A stretch of 64,000 nucleotides of DNA from Thermosipho ferrireducens (lineage in GTDB: Bacteria > Thermotogota > Thermotogae > Thermotogales > Fervidobacteriaceae). Position 1 is the first letter of the stretch. Every line of letters begins with the position of its first letter. Below are positions 16,998-25,380 of the stretch, piece by piece. The notes under the pieces are model-generated. The model was not told the origin of the DNA. It searched no databases and worked only from the letters and a program-made list of their open reading frames with translations. Location of the stretch: contig NZ_CP071446.1 of assembly GCF_017358165.1 (NCBI RefSeq), forward strand, positions 1,488,001-1,552,000, written 5' to 3'. A program made the translations under genes and the position numbers.

Positions 16998-17033
16998 TTG
17001 ACAAAATTGGCGAGGTTAGCGAAGTTGGTAAGA
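16998..17033 (+). repeat. Tandem 9-mer array, copy A (four units)
   Basis: Units TTGACAAAA, TTGGCGAGG, TTAGCGAAG and TTGGTAAGA, consensus TTrGCrArr. A related six-unit array lies at 18045-18099, in both cases just before the dispersed repeat. Confidence 0.7.
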
Positions 17034-17050
17034 AATTCCCCCTCTGTGTC

Positions 17051-17134
17051 GTTCCGAACCCGAAAGGTGAGGGATCTTAATTGGCGAGTATTATTAAAAA
17101 AAGATCCCTCGTCACTTCGTTCCTCGGGATGACA
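17051..17134. repeat. Dispersed intergenic repeat, copy A
   Basis: About 84 bases nearly identical to 18241-18325. It begins GTTCCGAACCCGAAAGG, contains the inverted pair GAGGGATCTT/AAGATCCCTC, and ends CCTCGGGATGACAAA. This style of repeat (TCATTCCGA... GGGATGAC) is common between genes in Thermotogota. Translation of the reverse strand gives CHPEERSDEGS, a spurious peptide. Confidence 0.85.
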
Positions 17135-17205
17135 AAAAAAGAAGGTCATTACAGGGAGCATAATGGCAAAAAATATCCTACATATGTTATTCCGAGGAGT
17201 AATGC

Positions 17206-17254
17206 AAATGGTAAAATACAAATGGACAAAAAGAGGAAGGTAAAAATGCACGAA
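17206..17254 (+). mobile_element. Solo IS21 end (relic)
   Basis: Nearly identical over about 49 bases to the right end of the IS21 element at 13791-13839 read on the opposite strand: same AAATGGTAAAATAC start, then ATGGACAAAAAGAGGAA and AAAAATGCAC. No transposase sequence adjoins it, so it is a scar or a target-linked fragment. Confidence 0.8.
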
Positions 17255-17282
17255 ATTGTATATTTGTTCAAACTTCCTTTTT

Positions 17283-17978
17283 CTAAAATTCTCCATGCAG
17301 AAATTTTATTCGTTCATTTTCGGGAAATTTTTCAATAGCGTATCTAAGCATTGTACGGGGCATGGCTTTGTAATGTCTTTTCAAAAATTCTATTTCCAGA
17401 TTTTTGTCTCTTTTTCCAATTTCTCTCAATGTCCATCCAACTGCTTTATGTATTAAATCGTGTTTATGATTAACTAAAATTTCAGCAATTCTGATCGCGT
17501 CGTTAAAATCGTTCTGTTTAATAAAATAATGTGTACTTATAATTGCTATCCTTTGTCTCCACAAATTGTTCGATGATGCAAATTCGTACAAAATTTTTCT
17601 ATCTTTATTATCTAAGTATCTACCTAAAATATGTGGCGCTGAAGAATCAACCAGGTCCCAGTTGTTAATTTTTTCAATGTTACAAAGGTATATACTGACA
17701 ACCTTTTCAGGAGATCCTTTAAATTTGTGAATAAGAATAAATACAGCAGTAAGACGATGCTCATGATATTCTGAGTTCAAAAGTTTTTCAGTTTCTTCAA
17801 AAGTAAGATTTCGGTATTTTTTTGCAATTTTTCTCAGATAAGGAACACGAATTCCTAAAAATTTATCACCTTCACCATAACCACCAGGATATGCTTGAAA
17901 AAATTTAGCTAAAAATTTTGATTTTTCCTCTTCAATGTACTTTTCCAGTTCTTTTTTTAAATCTTCAATTCTTTTCAT
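17283..17978 (-). CDS. DNA alkylation repair protein, AlkD family
   Basis: A 231-residue all-helical HEAT-like protein. Family signatures are GIRVPYLRKIAKKY (about 42-55), HEHRLTAVFIL, NNWDLVDSSAPHI, LWRQRIAIISTHYFIK and HKAVGWTLREIGKRD. AlkD glycosylases remove 3- and 7-alkylpurines without base flipping. Trp, Asp and Arg residues of the active cleft (the Trp of WDLVD, the Asp after it, and the Arg of LWRQR) are conserved here. AGGAAAA before the ATG is a usable ribosome site. The gene is single, flanked on both sides by dispersed repeats. It is intact, and a role in repairing alkylation or heat damage is likely. Confidence 0.9.
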   Translation of the reverse strand: MKRIEDLKKELEKYIEEEKSKFLAKFFQAYPGGYGEGDKFLGIRVPYLRKIAKKYRNLTFEETEKLLNSEYHEHRLTAVFILIHKFKGSPEKVVSIYLCNIEKINNWDLVDSSAPHILGRYLDNKDRKILYEFASSNNLWRQRIAIISTHYFIKQNDFNDAIRIAEILVNHKHDLIHKAVGWTLREIGKRDKNLEIEFLKRHYKAMPRTMLRYAIEKFPENERIKFLHGEF

Positions 17979-18044
17979 ATTTTTCCTCCATTTTGTATGG
18001 AAATTTTTGTTTTTAAGTATGAATAGATTATATCATGAATAATG

Positions 18045-18099
18045 TTGGCAAGATTAGCGAGGTTGGTGAAGTTAGCGAGAGTTAGCAAGATTGGTAAAA
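18045..18099 (+). repeat. Tandem 9-mer array, copy B (six units)
   Basis: TTGGCAAGA, TTAGCGAGG, TTGGTGAAG, TTAGCGAGA(G), TTAGCAAGA, TTGGTAAAA. One unit has a one-base insertion. Same consensus as copy A. Confidence 0.75.
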
Positions 18100-18325
18100 G
18101 AGATCCTTCGCTACGCTCAGGATGACATCGCCCTCACATTCGTTCGGAATGACAGAAAAGGAATAGTCATTCCAAAGAGCGTAAACGGCGAGAAATTCTC
18201 TCCTGCGTCATTTCGAGGAAGGAATCCAACTTTCGCATGTCATTCCGAACCCAAAGGGTGAGGAATCTTAATTGGCGTGTGTTATTAAAAAAAGATCCCT
18301 CGTCACTTCGTTCCTCGGGATGACA
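18100..18325. repeat. Compound dispersed repeat, copy B
   Basis: 18241-18325 is nearly identical to copy A (17051-17134). In front of it lie further related pieces, GATCCTTCGCTACGCTCAGG and CATTCGTTCGGAATGAC, in the style of the same repeat family, so this is a composite of at least two units. It fills most of the gap between the AlkD and dipeptidase genes. Confidence 0.8.
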
Positions 18326-18428
18326 AAGAAAAAATCCTTCTTTGGGAATTTTTGTTTGATGAAACTTATGATAAACTTACCTTAAAAGGAGAGCTCTCTG
18401 GTAAAACTTAAAAAAAGGAGGTAAGGAT

Positions 18429-19832
18429 ATGGACGAAAAAATTGGTTCAAAGATTGATTTGTTAGTTGAGAAATATTTTGAACAGGCTCTGGATTCACTA
18501 AAAACTATAGTAGGAATAAAGTCTGTTATGAACACTCCAGAAGAGAATATGCCGTTTGGGGAAGGTCCTGCAAAAGCACTGTTGGAAACTCTTAGAATTT
18601 GTGAGCAACTTGGTTTCAAAACTCTAAATGTAGATAATTATGCGGGGCATGTAACTTATGGAAATAAAGGTAAGCTATATGCAATACTCGGACACTTAGA
18701 TGTGGTACCTGAAGGTGATTTAGAAAAATGGAACAGTAATCCCTATGAATTGAATATTAGAAACGGAAAAATGTATGGCAGAGGAGTTTCTGATGATAAA
18801 GGTCCAAGCATAGGTGCTTTATATGCGCTTAAAATTGCTACAGAATTGGTTGAAAGTCCTGAAAACACAGTAAGAATAGTTTTTGGAACAAACGAAGAAA
18901 ACGGTTCAAATTGTTTAAAATACTATTTTAAAAAGCAACCCTATCCAGATGTTGCTGTTACTCCAGATGGGTATTTTCCCGTTATATTTGCAGAAAAAGG
19001 AAATGTTACGTATCAACTCTCAACTGGCCTGAAAAATGATTATCATACAAAGTTATTGAAGATGAACGCAGGAGTTGCACCAAATGTAGTACCTGAAACC
19101 TGTGAAGTAGTTATCAAAACAGAAAAAGTTAATGAAATAGAATACACTATTAAAAATCACAAAAGTAATTGTTCATTTGAGTATACAGTAAATGGCGATG
19201 AAATAACAATAAGGTCAATAGGGAAATCTGCGCATGGTGCGAGTCCAGAACTTGGAATAAATGCTGCATCTTGTATGTTAGAGTTGTTAACAAAAATTGA
19301 TTTTGGGCCGGGAAATTGGATTTTTGAAACTTTATTTGAAAAAATAGGAAAAGATGTAAATGGAAAAGGTCTGGATATATTTGGTGAAGATAAAATAAGT
19401 GGGCAATTAACGTGTAATCTTGGAATATTAAGGTTCGAAAAGGATCGTTTATATGCGATTATAAATATAAGATATCCGATCTTTTTTAATGAAGAGATGA
19501 TAACTATCCAGATAAAAGAAGCTTTGAAAGGGTTTGATATAGAGGAAAAGTCCCATAGTAAACCCCTGTATGTTTCAAAAGATAGTTCCCTTATTAAGTC
19601 ATTGCTAAACGTGTATAGAAGTGTCACAAACGATGAAAGCGAGCCAATTGCAATTGGTGGTGGAACATATGTAAGGAGGGTGCCATACGGTGTGACATTT
19701 GGCGCGACATTTCCTGGTGAAGATACTGCAATGCATCAACCAAATGAGAATTGGTCATTAGAGTCGTTTAAAAAATTTATCAGAATTTATGCACGGTTAA
19801 TTTATACATGGTTAACAGAGGATCATTCATGA
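18429..19832 (+). CDS. M20-family dipeptidase (PepV type)
   Basis: A 467-residue cytoplasmic metallopeptidase with two-zinc site: His89 and Asp91 (GHLDVVP), Asp122/123 (GVSDDKGP), Glu156/157 (TNEENGS), Asp in TPDGYFP and His in AMHQPNE. The long lid domain between about 190 and 380 (containing SAHGASPELG) is typical of PepV, which cleaves dipeptides including carnosine-like ones. AAAAAAAGGAGGTAAGG lies before the ATG, a strong site. It stands alone, with a terminator-like hairpin beyond its end. With the oligopeptide transporter at 50-58 kb and the M42 enzyme at 60 kb it fits peptide use. Confidence 0.9.
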   Translation: MDEKIGSKIDLLVEKYFEQALDSLKTIVGIKSVMNTPEENMPFGEGPAKALLETLRICEQLGFKTLNVDNYAGHVTYGNKGKLYAILGHLDVVPEGDLEKWNSNPYELNIRNGKMYGRGVSDDKGPSIGALYALKIATELVESPENTVRIVFGTNEENGSNCLKYYFKKQPYPDVAVTPDGYFPVIFAEKGNVTYQLSTGLKNDYHTKLLKMNAGVAPNVVPETCEVVIKTEKVNEIEYTIKNHKSNCSFEYTVNGDEITIRSIGKSAHGASPELGINAASCMLELLTKIDFGPGNWIFETLFEKIGKDVNGKGLDIFGEDKISGQLTCNLGILRFEKDRLYAIINIRYPIFFNEEMITIQIKEALKGFDIEEKSHSKPLYVSKDSSLIKSLLNVYRSVTNDESEPIAIGGGTYVRRVPYGVTFGATFPGEDTAMHQPNENWSLESFKKFIRIYARLIYTWLTEDHS

Positions 19833-19895
19833 ATATTAACATATAATTCGCTTAGCGAAATACGCTTTATTTTCGAAAATAAGCTCCTTTAAAAT

Positions 19896-19946
19896 GCCGC
19901 GGGTATGTTATATGATGTCTTTTAAATTTCCGCGGCCTTATTTTTT
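19896..19946 (+). terminator. Terminator of the dipeptidase gene
   Basis: GCCGCGG at 19896-19902 pairs with CCGCGGC at 19930-19936 around a 27-base loop, followed by CTTA and six T. Confidence 0.65.
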
Positions 19947-20051
19947 AAAATACAAAGAATTTGCTATAAGAAGGTATAAAAATGTATATATTGGCGGCAC
20001 ATATCGGAAAAATTAAGAATATTTTTTGATGAAAAATGATTGAAAAACATG

Positions 20052-20090
20052 GTTGCAATATAAGGTACATTATATTGCAACTATTTTTTT
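20052..20090. repeat. Perfect inverted repeat, copy 2 of the hairpin family
   Basis: Arms GTTGCAATATAA and TTATATTGCAAC (20052-20063 and 20070-20081), 6-base loop, followed by TATTTTTTT on the plus strand. Same GCAATATAA core and loop length as 4592-4625, but with one base pair inverted (A-T to T-A), a compensatory change that keeps the stem. Confidence 0.75.
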
Positions 20091-20239
20091 CGTAAATATT
20101 CATTTTGATAAGAACATAAAATAATGTAGTTATCCTTTTTATAATGTGGGAAAAGTTTGTAAGAAGGTTAATAGAAAGGAGTGACAGGAAATTTATCCCT
20201 TGTCAAAAGGCTGCTTATGCAGTATTGAGATTTTATTCC

Positions 20240-21403
20240 TCAATTTTTATTTTTTGATACATCTATAGATGAAAAGGCTTCAGTACTTTTTGCTCTAATA
20301 ACGTTTTCTTTTATTTCATCGTTCGCGTTACGAATCTGAGTAATGGCTCTGTCGATTGCTGTGGTTTTTTTATTAATTTTTTCCATAAGCTGGAGTAAGA
20401 TTTCAATTATTTGCTTGTATCTTCCTATATCTCCCTCTTCTTTCAATCTTATATATTTATCCTGTAATGTATGGGCAATGACAAAGACATCTTTATAACT
20501 ACATACGAATACGTTATTCTCTTTTCCTAAACTTATTAATTCGGGTGCAAGTTCTAAAATAGCCTCAGGTACAACTAATATGCAACTATCGATAGTATTT
20601 ACAAGATTTTGATACTTTTGCACATTTTGAATCTGCTTTTTTACCTTGTTGATTATTTCTTTTTTAATTTTCTCCCTCTCGCTTATTTCCTCAGTCTTAC
20701 TGTATTTTTCTAATAGTTGAAAAACATCAGGTAACTTTGAATCAATAGGAATATATTTTCCATCGCCTAAATCCCAGGCAAATTCTACTTCACCGTTTTG
20801 TGTTTTTAAATTAGTCTTTATTAGTCCTACCTTTATGGAATCTTTCAATGCTTCTTTTAACAAAATTTCACCAGTAATACCCCTTGTTTTGGTACCTGAA
20901 ACTGTTTTTGCAAACATAGATATCATTCTTTTCATGTCTTCTATTTGAGCATCACGTCTTTTTTCAATTTCTTCTCTTGATTTACCTTGTTCCAATAAAA
21001 ATTTTTCAGTGTTTTCTTTTTGCTCTTCAAAAAATTCTTTCATTTGTTGAACAAGAGAACTAATTCTTTTATCTTTTTCCTCATCTATTTTTATGGTCTT
21101 CTCGCTAAGCTCGGAAAAAAGCTTTTGCGTGTTTTCAATAAATTCTTTAAATCTTCGCTCCTTTTCCTCATTTATTTTCTCTTTTTGCTTTTCAGACTCC
21201 ATTCTTGCCTTTTCTATTTCTTCATATTTTGCCTTTAACTCTGCTATTTGAACTGAAAGATTGTTAATAGTTGATAATTGATTATTAAATTCCTGAGAAA
21301 TTTTCTCTTTTTGTCCCAATTTGTACCCAAAAAGATACCCGATTAAGATCCCAAGAATCATTGTAACTAATGAAACCATTACTAAATTAAGAGTACTTAT
21401 CAC
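20240..21403 (-). CDS. rmuC: RmuC-family DNA recombination protein
   Basis: A 387-residue protein with one N-terminal membrane segment (about 5-28), a long coiled coil (about 38-160) and a C-terminal nuclease-like domain. That domain has the RmuC landmarks GEILLKEALKDS, IPIDSKLP (D-x-K of the PD-(D/E)xK fold) and VFVCSYKDVFVIAHTL. RmuC limits DNA rearrangement at inverted repeats in E. coli. It is probably tethered to the inner membrane. The GTG start overlaps the esterase stop by four bases (GTGA), so they are coupled. Length is within the family range. Confidence 0.9.
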   Translation of the reverse strand: MISTLNLVMVSLVTMILGILIGYLFGYKLGQKEKISQEFNNQLSTINNLSVQIAELKAKYEEIEKARMESEKQKEKINEEKERRFKEFIENTQKLFSELSEKTIKIDEEKDKRISSLVQQMKEFFEEQKENTEKFLLEQGKSREEIEKRRDAQIEDMKRMISMFAKTVSGTKTRGITGEILLKEALKDSIKVGLIKTNLKTQNGEVEFAWDLGDGKYIPIDSKLPDVFQLLEKYSKTEEISEREKIKKEIINKVKKQIQNVQKYQNLVNTIDSCILVVPEAILELAPELISLGKENNVFVCSYKDVFVIAHTLQDKYIRLKEEGDIGRYKQIIEILLQLMEKINKKTTAIDRAITQIRNANDEIKENVIRAKSTEAFSSIDVSKNKN

Positions 21404-22131
21404 ACAACTCCCCCTTTAAAATTACTAAATAACCATTTGAGCATAGATTTATCTTGATATGCCAGAACCCATGACTCGTGAGGATCGTGCCCCATGTTTT
21501 TTAATAAACCTTCTGGATATTCTGTATAATTAACTTTACCACCGATTTCTTTAAGGGCTTTGACTAATTTCCTTGAAAAATTCACATGAACTATTGAGTC
21601 ATCTTCGGCGTGGAAAAACCATAAGTGAATGTTTTTAATTTTTTCAATGTTTTTTAGATTACCTCCTCCACAAACAATAACCCCTGCTGAAAATTTATCA
21701 GGAAATTCTTTTAGCAGCGTAATTGTCCCAAAGCCTCCCATTGATAACCCGGTTATGTAAATTCTATCTTCGTCAATTGGATATTCTCTTATCAATTTAT
21801 TGATTACAAGCATAACTGTATATAAAATTGAATTAGGTTCAAAAGCTTCATTATCTTTTGGATAATTTCCCCACCAGCTATTTTCAGGGCATTGAGGCGC
21901 AAGAACAAAGGATGGATTTTCACGTTGAATTTCATTAGAAACCCAAATCGTTGCACCTTGATTTGCGGTAATTTGTTTAACATTATCAATTCCTCTTTCA
22001 CCAGCTCCATGAAGAAATACAATCAAAGGATATAATTTTTGAGTTTTTAACGAAGGTATAAATAAACGATAGGGAAGTTCAATAAATTCATCTTTGTAAA
22101 CAAAAGGTTTAAATTTCTCAATAAAATTCAA
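21400..22131 (-). CDS. Alpha/beta-hydrolase, predicted carboxylesterase
   Basis: A 243-residue cytoplasmic alpha/beta-hydrolase starting at TTG 22131 (GGGGGTG just upstream). Oxyanion-hole segment FLHGAGERG (39-47), nucleophile elbow GLSMGG with Ser130, acid in AEDDS (Asp177 or 178) and catalytic His in NMGHDPH (His215 or 218). There is no signal peptide. The pattern is that of the prolyl-oligopeptidase/phospholipase-like esterases with a WWGNY segment seen in Thermotoga esterases. The gene is coupled to rmuC by a four-base overlap, so it may be expressed from the same transcript. The substrate is not readable. Confidence 0.85.
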   Translation of the reverse strand: MNFIEKFKPFVYKDEFIELPYRLFIPSLKTQKLYPLIVFLHGAGERGIDNVKQITANQGATIWVSNEIQRENPSFVLAPQCPENSWWGNYPKDNEAFEPNSILYTVMLVINKLIREYPIDEDRIYITGLSMGGFGTITLLKEFPDKFSAGVIVCGGGNLKNIEKIKNIHLWFFHAEDDSIVHVNFSRKLVKALKEIGGKVNYTEYPEGLLKNMGHDPHESWVLAYQDKSMLKWLFSNFKGGVV

Positions 22132-22252
22132 TTTAACACCCCCTACTATATTTTAACATAACCTTTCACTGAAGTACTGTTTTTTAGAGTTTCTCACAAA
22201 ATTTGCGTAACCTTCAAATATGTGAAAAGGTCAAAATTGAATAAAAAAGAAT

Positions 22253-22281
22253 AAAGCAGGGAGTGGCAGACTCCCTGCTTT
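22253..22281. terminator. Terminator of the prenyl-lipid cluster
   Basis: AAAGCAGGGAGT pairs perfectly with ACTCCCTGCTTT around GGCAG. On the minus strand it is followed by ATTCTTTTTTATT, so it ends the operon that starts near 25516. Confidence 0.85.
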
Positions 22282-22314
22282 TAGATTTTATGATTTTACC
22301 ATAGGAAAGTTAAA

Positions 22315-22899
22315 TTATTTTTTCATGGGAAGAGGTACCCATTTTCCAAAACTTCCCTGTGGATCTGTATGACCAATTAATGAACCAGCCATGGTGATAA
22401 ACCAGGCTAAAAGAGTCAAAACAAGCAGAATAATTGCCAGTACTTTTATAATTTTGTTATCTCTAAGTTTCCAAACAATAGGGCTTAGAATACCTGTTAA
22501 GCCTGTACCCAGGTATCCAAGGAAAGTTTCGACTGGATTTCTTGTAATATCATACTTCAAAATAGCCCCCGATAAGATTACTGCATAAATACCTGCTACA
22601 AGAGCAAAAATTGTAACTGGTGTTAAATCCCATCCTTTTGCAAGTGCAAAAGCCGCTGCAAGAAATACAAATCCATATAATGTAAATGCCTCACCAAATA
22701 CAATGTTATGTACGCCTGGAAGTGGCCATGTTAGTACCATATGCAATCCTGCAATAACTCCTATAAGCCCAACTACACCAAATGCTGGAGAAAATGATTT
22801 GCTTTTTTCAGGTTCCATTCCCGACCAGACAAAGAATAATAACAAAGCAAAACCCGCAACAATATCACCCATAAAAAGTGTTAAATAATCAACAAACAT
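22315..22899 (-). CDS. DUF981-like integral membrane protein
   Basis: A 194-residue protein with about six membrane segments (near 10-26, 38-58, 72-86, 90-108, 120-140 and 150-170). The sequence LHMVLTWPLPGVHNIVFGEAFTLYG resembles the DUF981 family, which has no known function. AAAGGAGGTAGAGAGT lies before the ATG. It is the last gene of a minus-strand cluster with polyprenyl synthase, CPBP protease and UbiA-type transferase, before a strong terminator. A lipid-linked role is possible from that context only. Confidence 0.6.
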   Translation of the reverse strand: MFVDYLTLFMGDIVAGFALLLFFVWSGMEPEKSKSFSPAFGVVGLIGVIAGLHMVLTWPLPGVHNIVFGEAFTLYGFVFLAAAFALAKGWDLTPVTIFALVAGIYAVILSGAILKYDITRNPVETFLGYLGTGLTGILSPIVWKLRDNKIIKVLAIILLVLTLLAWFITMAGSLIGHTDPQGSFGKWVPLPMKK

Positions 22900-22928
22900 A
22901 CTCTCTACCTCCTTTAGTAGAATAGTAC

Positions 22929-23846
22929 CTATTTGAAAAACTGGTTAAAAATGCCCATCACATAATTGTTTAACCACGAATAAGTTTGTACAAATTTCGT
23001 AATCATTCCATTTAATTCATCTTTTGCCTGTTCCAAAATTTTGTTGTTTATTATGAAATTATAAACTTTTTTCCAATCATTTTTTTCGTAAGCTTTAACA
23101 AGTGAACTTTCTTTTTCAAAGGCCAGTATTATTGGATAAGATATTATTCCATTTTTTATATCAAGCATAGTTGATTTTCCAACTTTTTCAGGCTTTTCAA
23201 AGTCTAAAATATCATCAGCCACCTGGTAATATTGTCCCAGTTTTTCTCCAATTTTGTAATAATCATTGTTTGAATCGCCTTTAAAAATTGAAGGAATCCA
23301 GGTTGAAAGTCCAAACAAGCTTCCACTTTTTCCATTTACTATTTCAAAATAAGTTTTTCTCGAGATAGGTTTCCCTTTATTAAGTTGTTCTAACATCTCA
23401 CCTACTGACATCATTTTAATAACTTTTAAAAATGCTTTTCTTAGTTTTTCGATCCCGATTTCTTCTACCAGTTCAAATGCTAATACCAATACTATATCTC
23501 CCACAGCTACTGCGGTAGTATCACCAAATAGAACATTTATGGTTTCTTTACCTCTTCTCATAACAGAATGATCAATTACATCATCGTGTAACAGTGAAGC
23601 CAGATGAACAAGTTCTAAAGCAACTAAACTTTTAATATGTTCTTCACTCAATTTTTTAAAGAATTTTTTAAAAAGCATTACTGCCAGTCTTACCCTGAGC
23701 ATTTTCCCGGAAGGAGGTAAAGAATCATATACATTTTCAGGTAGAGAATTTTTCAATGTTTCTTTAATTTTACTCCTGACATACTCTAAATCTTTTTCTT
23801 CTATGTTGTCAAACTGATTTTGGCCATTTATTTTCATCAACAGCAT
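22929..23846 (-). CDS. Trans-polyprenyl diphosphate synthase
   Basis: A 305-residue cytoplasmic or membrane-associated enzyme. First aspartate-rich motif DDVID at 88-92 (LLHDDVID) and second DDILD at 211-215, with the GQYYQVADDILD stretch that binds Mg-diphosphate. It condenses isopentenyl diphosphate onto an allylic starter to build a long all-trans chain. The residues just before the first motif set product length. The start codon is uncertain: ATG at 23846 follows GGAGGTGT almost directly, and a second ATG at 23837 is possible. It is the natural donor for the UbiA-type enzyme upstream in the same operon. Confidence 0.92.
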   Translation of the reverse strand: MLLMKINGQNQFDNIEEKDLEYVRSKIKETLKNSLPENVYDSLPPSGKMLRVRLAVMLFKKFFKKLSEEHIKSLVALELVHLASLLHDDVIDHSVMRRGKETINVLFGDTTAVAVGDIVLVLAFELVEEIGIEKLRKAFLKVIKMMSVGEMLEQLNKGKPISRKTYFEIVNGKSGSLFGLSTWIPSIFKGDSNNDYYKIGEKLGQYYQVADDILDFEKPEKVGKSTMLDIKNGIISYPIILAFEKESSLVKAYEKNDWKKVYNFIINNKILEQAKDELNGMITKFVQTYSWLNNYVMGIFNQFFK

Positions 23847-23891
23847 ACACCTCCGATGCGAACAATAATGTTCATTTCCTACGGCTTTATA

Positions 23892-24500
23892 TCAATCAAA
23901 AGGGAATATAAGGAATACTAATAATCCCCATATCGCGTGTATAAATGCTGTGGTGCTTACTTTCCCTGTAATAGTGTAAACGAAGGCTAAAATCAATCCC
24001 AGGAAAAATGCTCCACCTATTAATGCAACATTCCCCGTAAAGATATGTACAACTGAATACAGTATAGAAGAAATAAATATAGCAGGTACAATATTTAGAG
24101 TTTGTAATAAATATTCGGTTATAAACCCTCTCCAGATTATTTCTTCAAAGAATGCAATTAATAATAAAGTAATAACTACTTTTAACACGTTTTGTCCCTC
24201 TGAAAGTTTGTAAACGGAATTAATATGCGCGTTGAAAAGCGGTATAAAAGATGATATTAAGTCTAAGATTAAAAATAGTACATAACTAAAAATACTTACA
24301 ATTATAATAATAGGTATTTCTAATCTGTTAGGAACAATGTTTACTTTTCCCCCCATGATAATAGCAAGAACTGCCGCGACTAATGTTGTTAACGTCATTC
24401 TTATCCAGAAATCAAACAAATTTGTTTGGAATGCAAAATACCAACCGAAAAATAGGAAAATAACCAATAATACAAAACTTCCTGACTTTATCTTTTTCAC
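23892..24500 (-). CDS. CPBP-family intramembrane metalloprotease
   Basis: A 202-residue membrane protein with seven or so segments. Conserved CPBP motifs: EExxxR (Glu119, Glu120 and Arg124 in AFFEEIIWRGF), His152 (VVHIF) and His188 (FIHAIWG). The family includes CAAX prenyl proteases and bacteriocin-processing relatives, and the site may be zinc- or water-based. Start is GTG at 24500 with GAGGTGATT upstream. It lies 7 bases after the UbiA-type gene and is in the same operon. Whether it cleaves prenylated peptides, as its company hints, cannot be shown. Confidence 0.85.
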   Translation of the reverse strand: MKKIKSGSFVLLVIFLFFGWYFAFQTNLFDFWIRMTLTTLVAAVLAIIMGGKVNIVPNRLEIPIIIIVSIFSYVLFLILDLISSFIPLFNAHINSVYKLSEGQNVLKVVITLLLIAFFEEIIWRGFITEYLLQTLNIVPAIFISSILYSVVHIFTGNVALIGGAFFLGLILAFVYTITGKVSTTAFIHAIWGLLVFLIFPFD

Positions 24501-24507
24501 TTATTAA

Positions 24508-25380
24508 TCACCTCAACATTGAAACAATAATTATTACAGTAATAACCATTTCTGCTAATGCGCCCATCTTATCTACATTTGCTATTTCTTTTGGAGATTT
24601 TTTACCTAAGGCTTTTTCTTTCAGAAGTTTAAAAATGGATATATATAATGGAAGGACTAAAAAACTTAACAATATAAAAGCATTAAAAACTTTCATTAAA
24701 TACAAAACAATAAACAAAATGTATATTAAAACTACAAGTATAAAATATAAATTCGCAGCTTTTTTATCACCAAGAATAATTGATAGTGTTTTTATTCCAA
24801 CCTTGCTGTCAAATTGTGAGTCTCTAATCTCATTAGCATGTAAAATAAGATCTGTCATCAAACCTATAGGAATTGAAAGTAATAAAGCTTTATATGAAAA
24901 TTGCCCTGTCTGAACATAATAGGAGCCCAAAACCATTAATGGCCCCATCAATATAAACACCTGAAACGTACCTAACGCTTTGTATTTTAACTGTAAAGGT
25001 TTCCCAGTGTACAAATAACCAAAAAGAATTCCTACAATTCCATACCAGATTAAGCCTGTGCCAACCTTTAAAACAAGATATAATCCCAGAAGTGTCCCTA
25101 AAATATAACAAACAATACTTATAGTTACTATCTTTGAAGGTTTAACTTGACCATTAATCAATAATCCACTGGAACCTAAAGAATTTTTATTATCAACACC
25201 TTTTTTAAAATCAAAATAATCATTTGTCGTATTTACACCAGCATGAATTAAAATTGCTGCTAAAAGTGATAAAAAATAAAGTGAAAAATTGAACCTTTCT
25301 GCTAACAAAGCTCCTACAGTTACAGGCAAAAAACTGGCTACAAATGAAAATGGTCTAATAGCAATTAATAGAACCTTCAT
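24508..25380 (-). CDS. UbiA-family prenyltransferase (MenA-like)
   Basis: A 290-residue membrane protein with eight or nine segments and the two metal-binding Asp motifs of the UbiA family: NDYFD at 53-57, and RDSQFDSK at about 185-192. The NTTNDYFDFKKGVDN signature resembles 1,4-dihydroxy-2-naphthoate octaprenyltransferase (MenA). It would transfer a polyprenyl chain to an aromatic or other acceptor. No other menaquinone gene is in the window, so the acceptor is open; archaeal-type lipid synthases belong to the same superfamily. AGGAGGAATCAGG precedes the ATG, and a good promoter lies at 25523-25552. Confidence 0.85.
   Translation of the reverse strand: MKVLLIAIRPFSFVASFLPVTVGALLAERFNFSLYFLSLLAAILIHAGVNTTNDYFDFKKGVDNKNSLGSSGLLINGQVKPSKIVTISIVCYILGTLLGLYLVLKVGTGLIWYGIVGILFGYLYTGKPLQLKYKALGTFQVFILMGPLMVLGSYYVQTGQFSYKALLLSIPIGLMTDLILHANEIRDSQFDSKVGIKTLSIILGDKKAANLYFILVVLIYILFIVLYLMKVFNAFILLSFLVLPLYISIFKLLKEKALGKKSPKEIANVDKMGALAEMVITVIIIVSMLR

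Larger units (their letters stand above)
19833..20239. other. 407-base region between convergent genes
   Basis: No gene seen. It contains a short palindrome TTCGCTTAGCGAA (about 19847-19859), TTATTTTCGAAAATAA (about 19868-19883), the terminator at 19896-19946 and the inverted repeat at 20052-20090. AT-rich otherwise. Confidence 0.6.

Noticed and set aside
16889-17296. Open frame of 135 codons on the minus strand (contains CHPEERSDEGS)
   Set aside because: It translates the dispersed repeat and the solo IS21 end; such CHPEERSDEGS peptides are known by-products of these repeats. No ribosome site.
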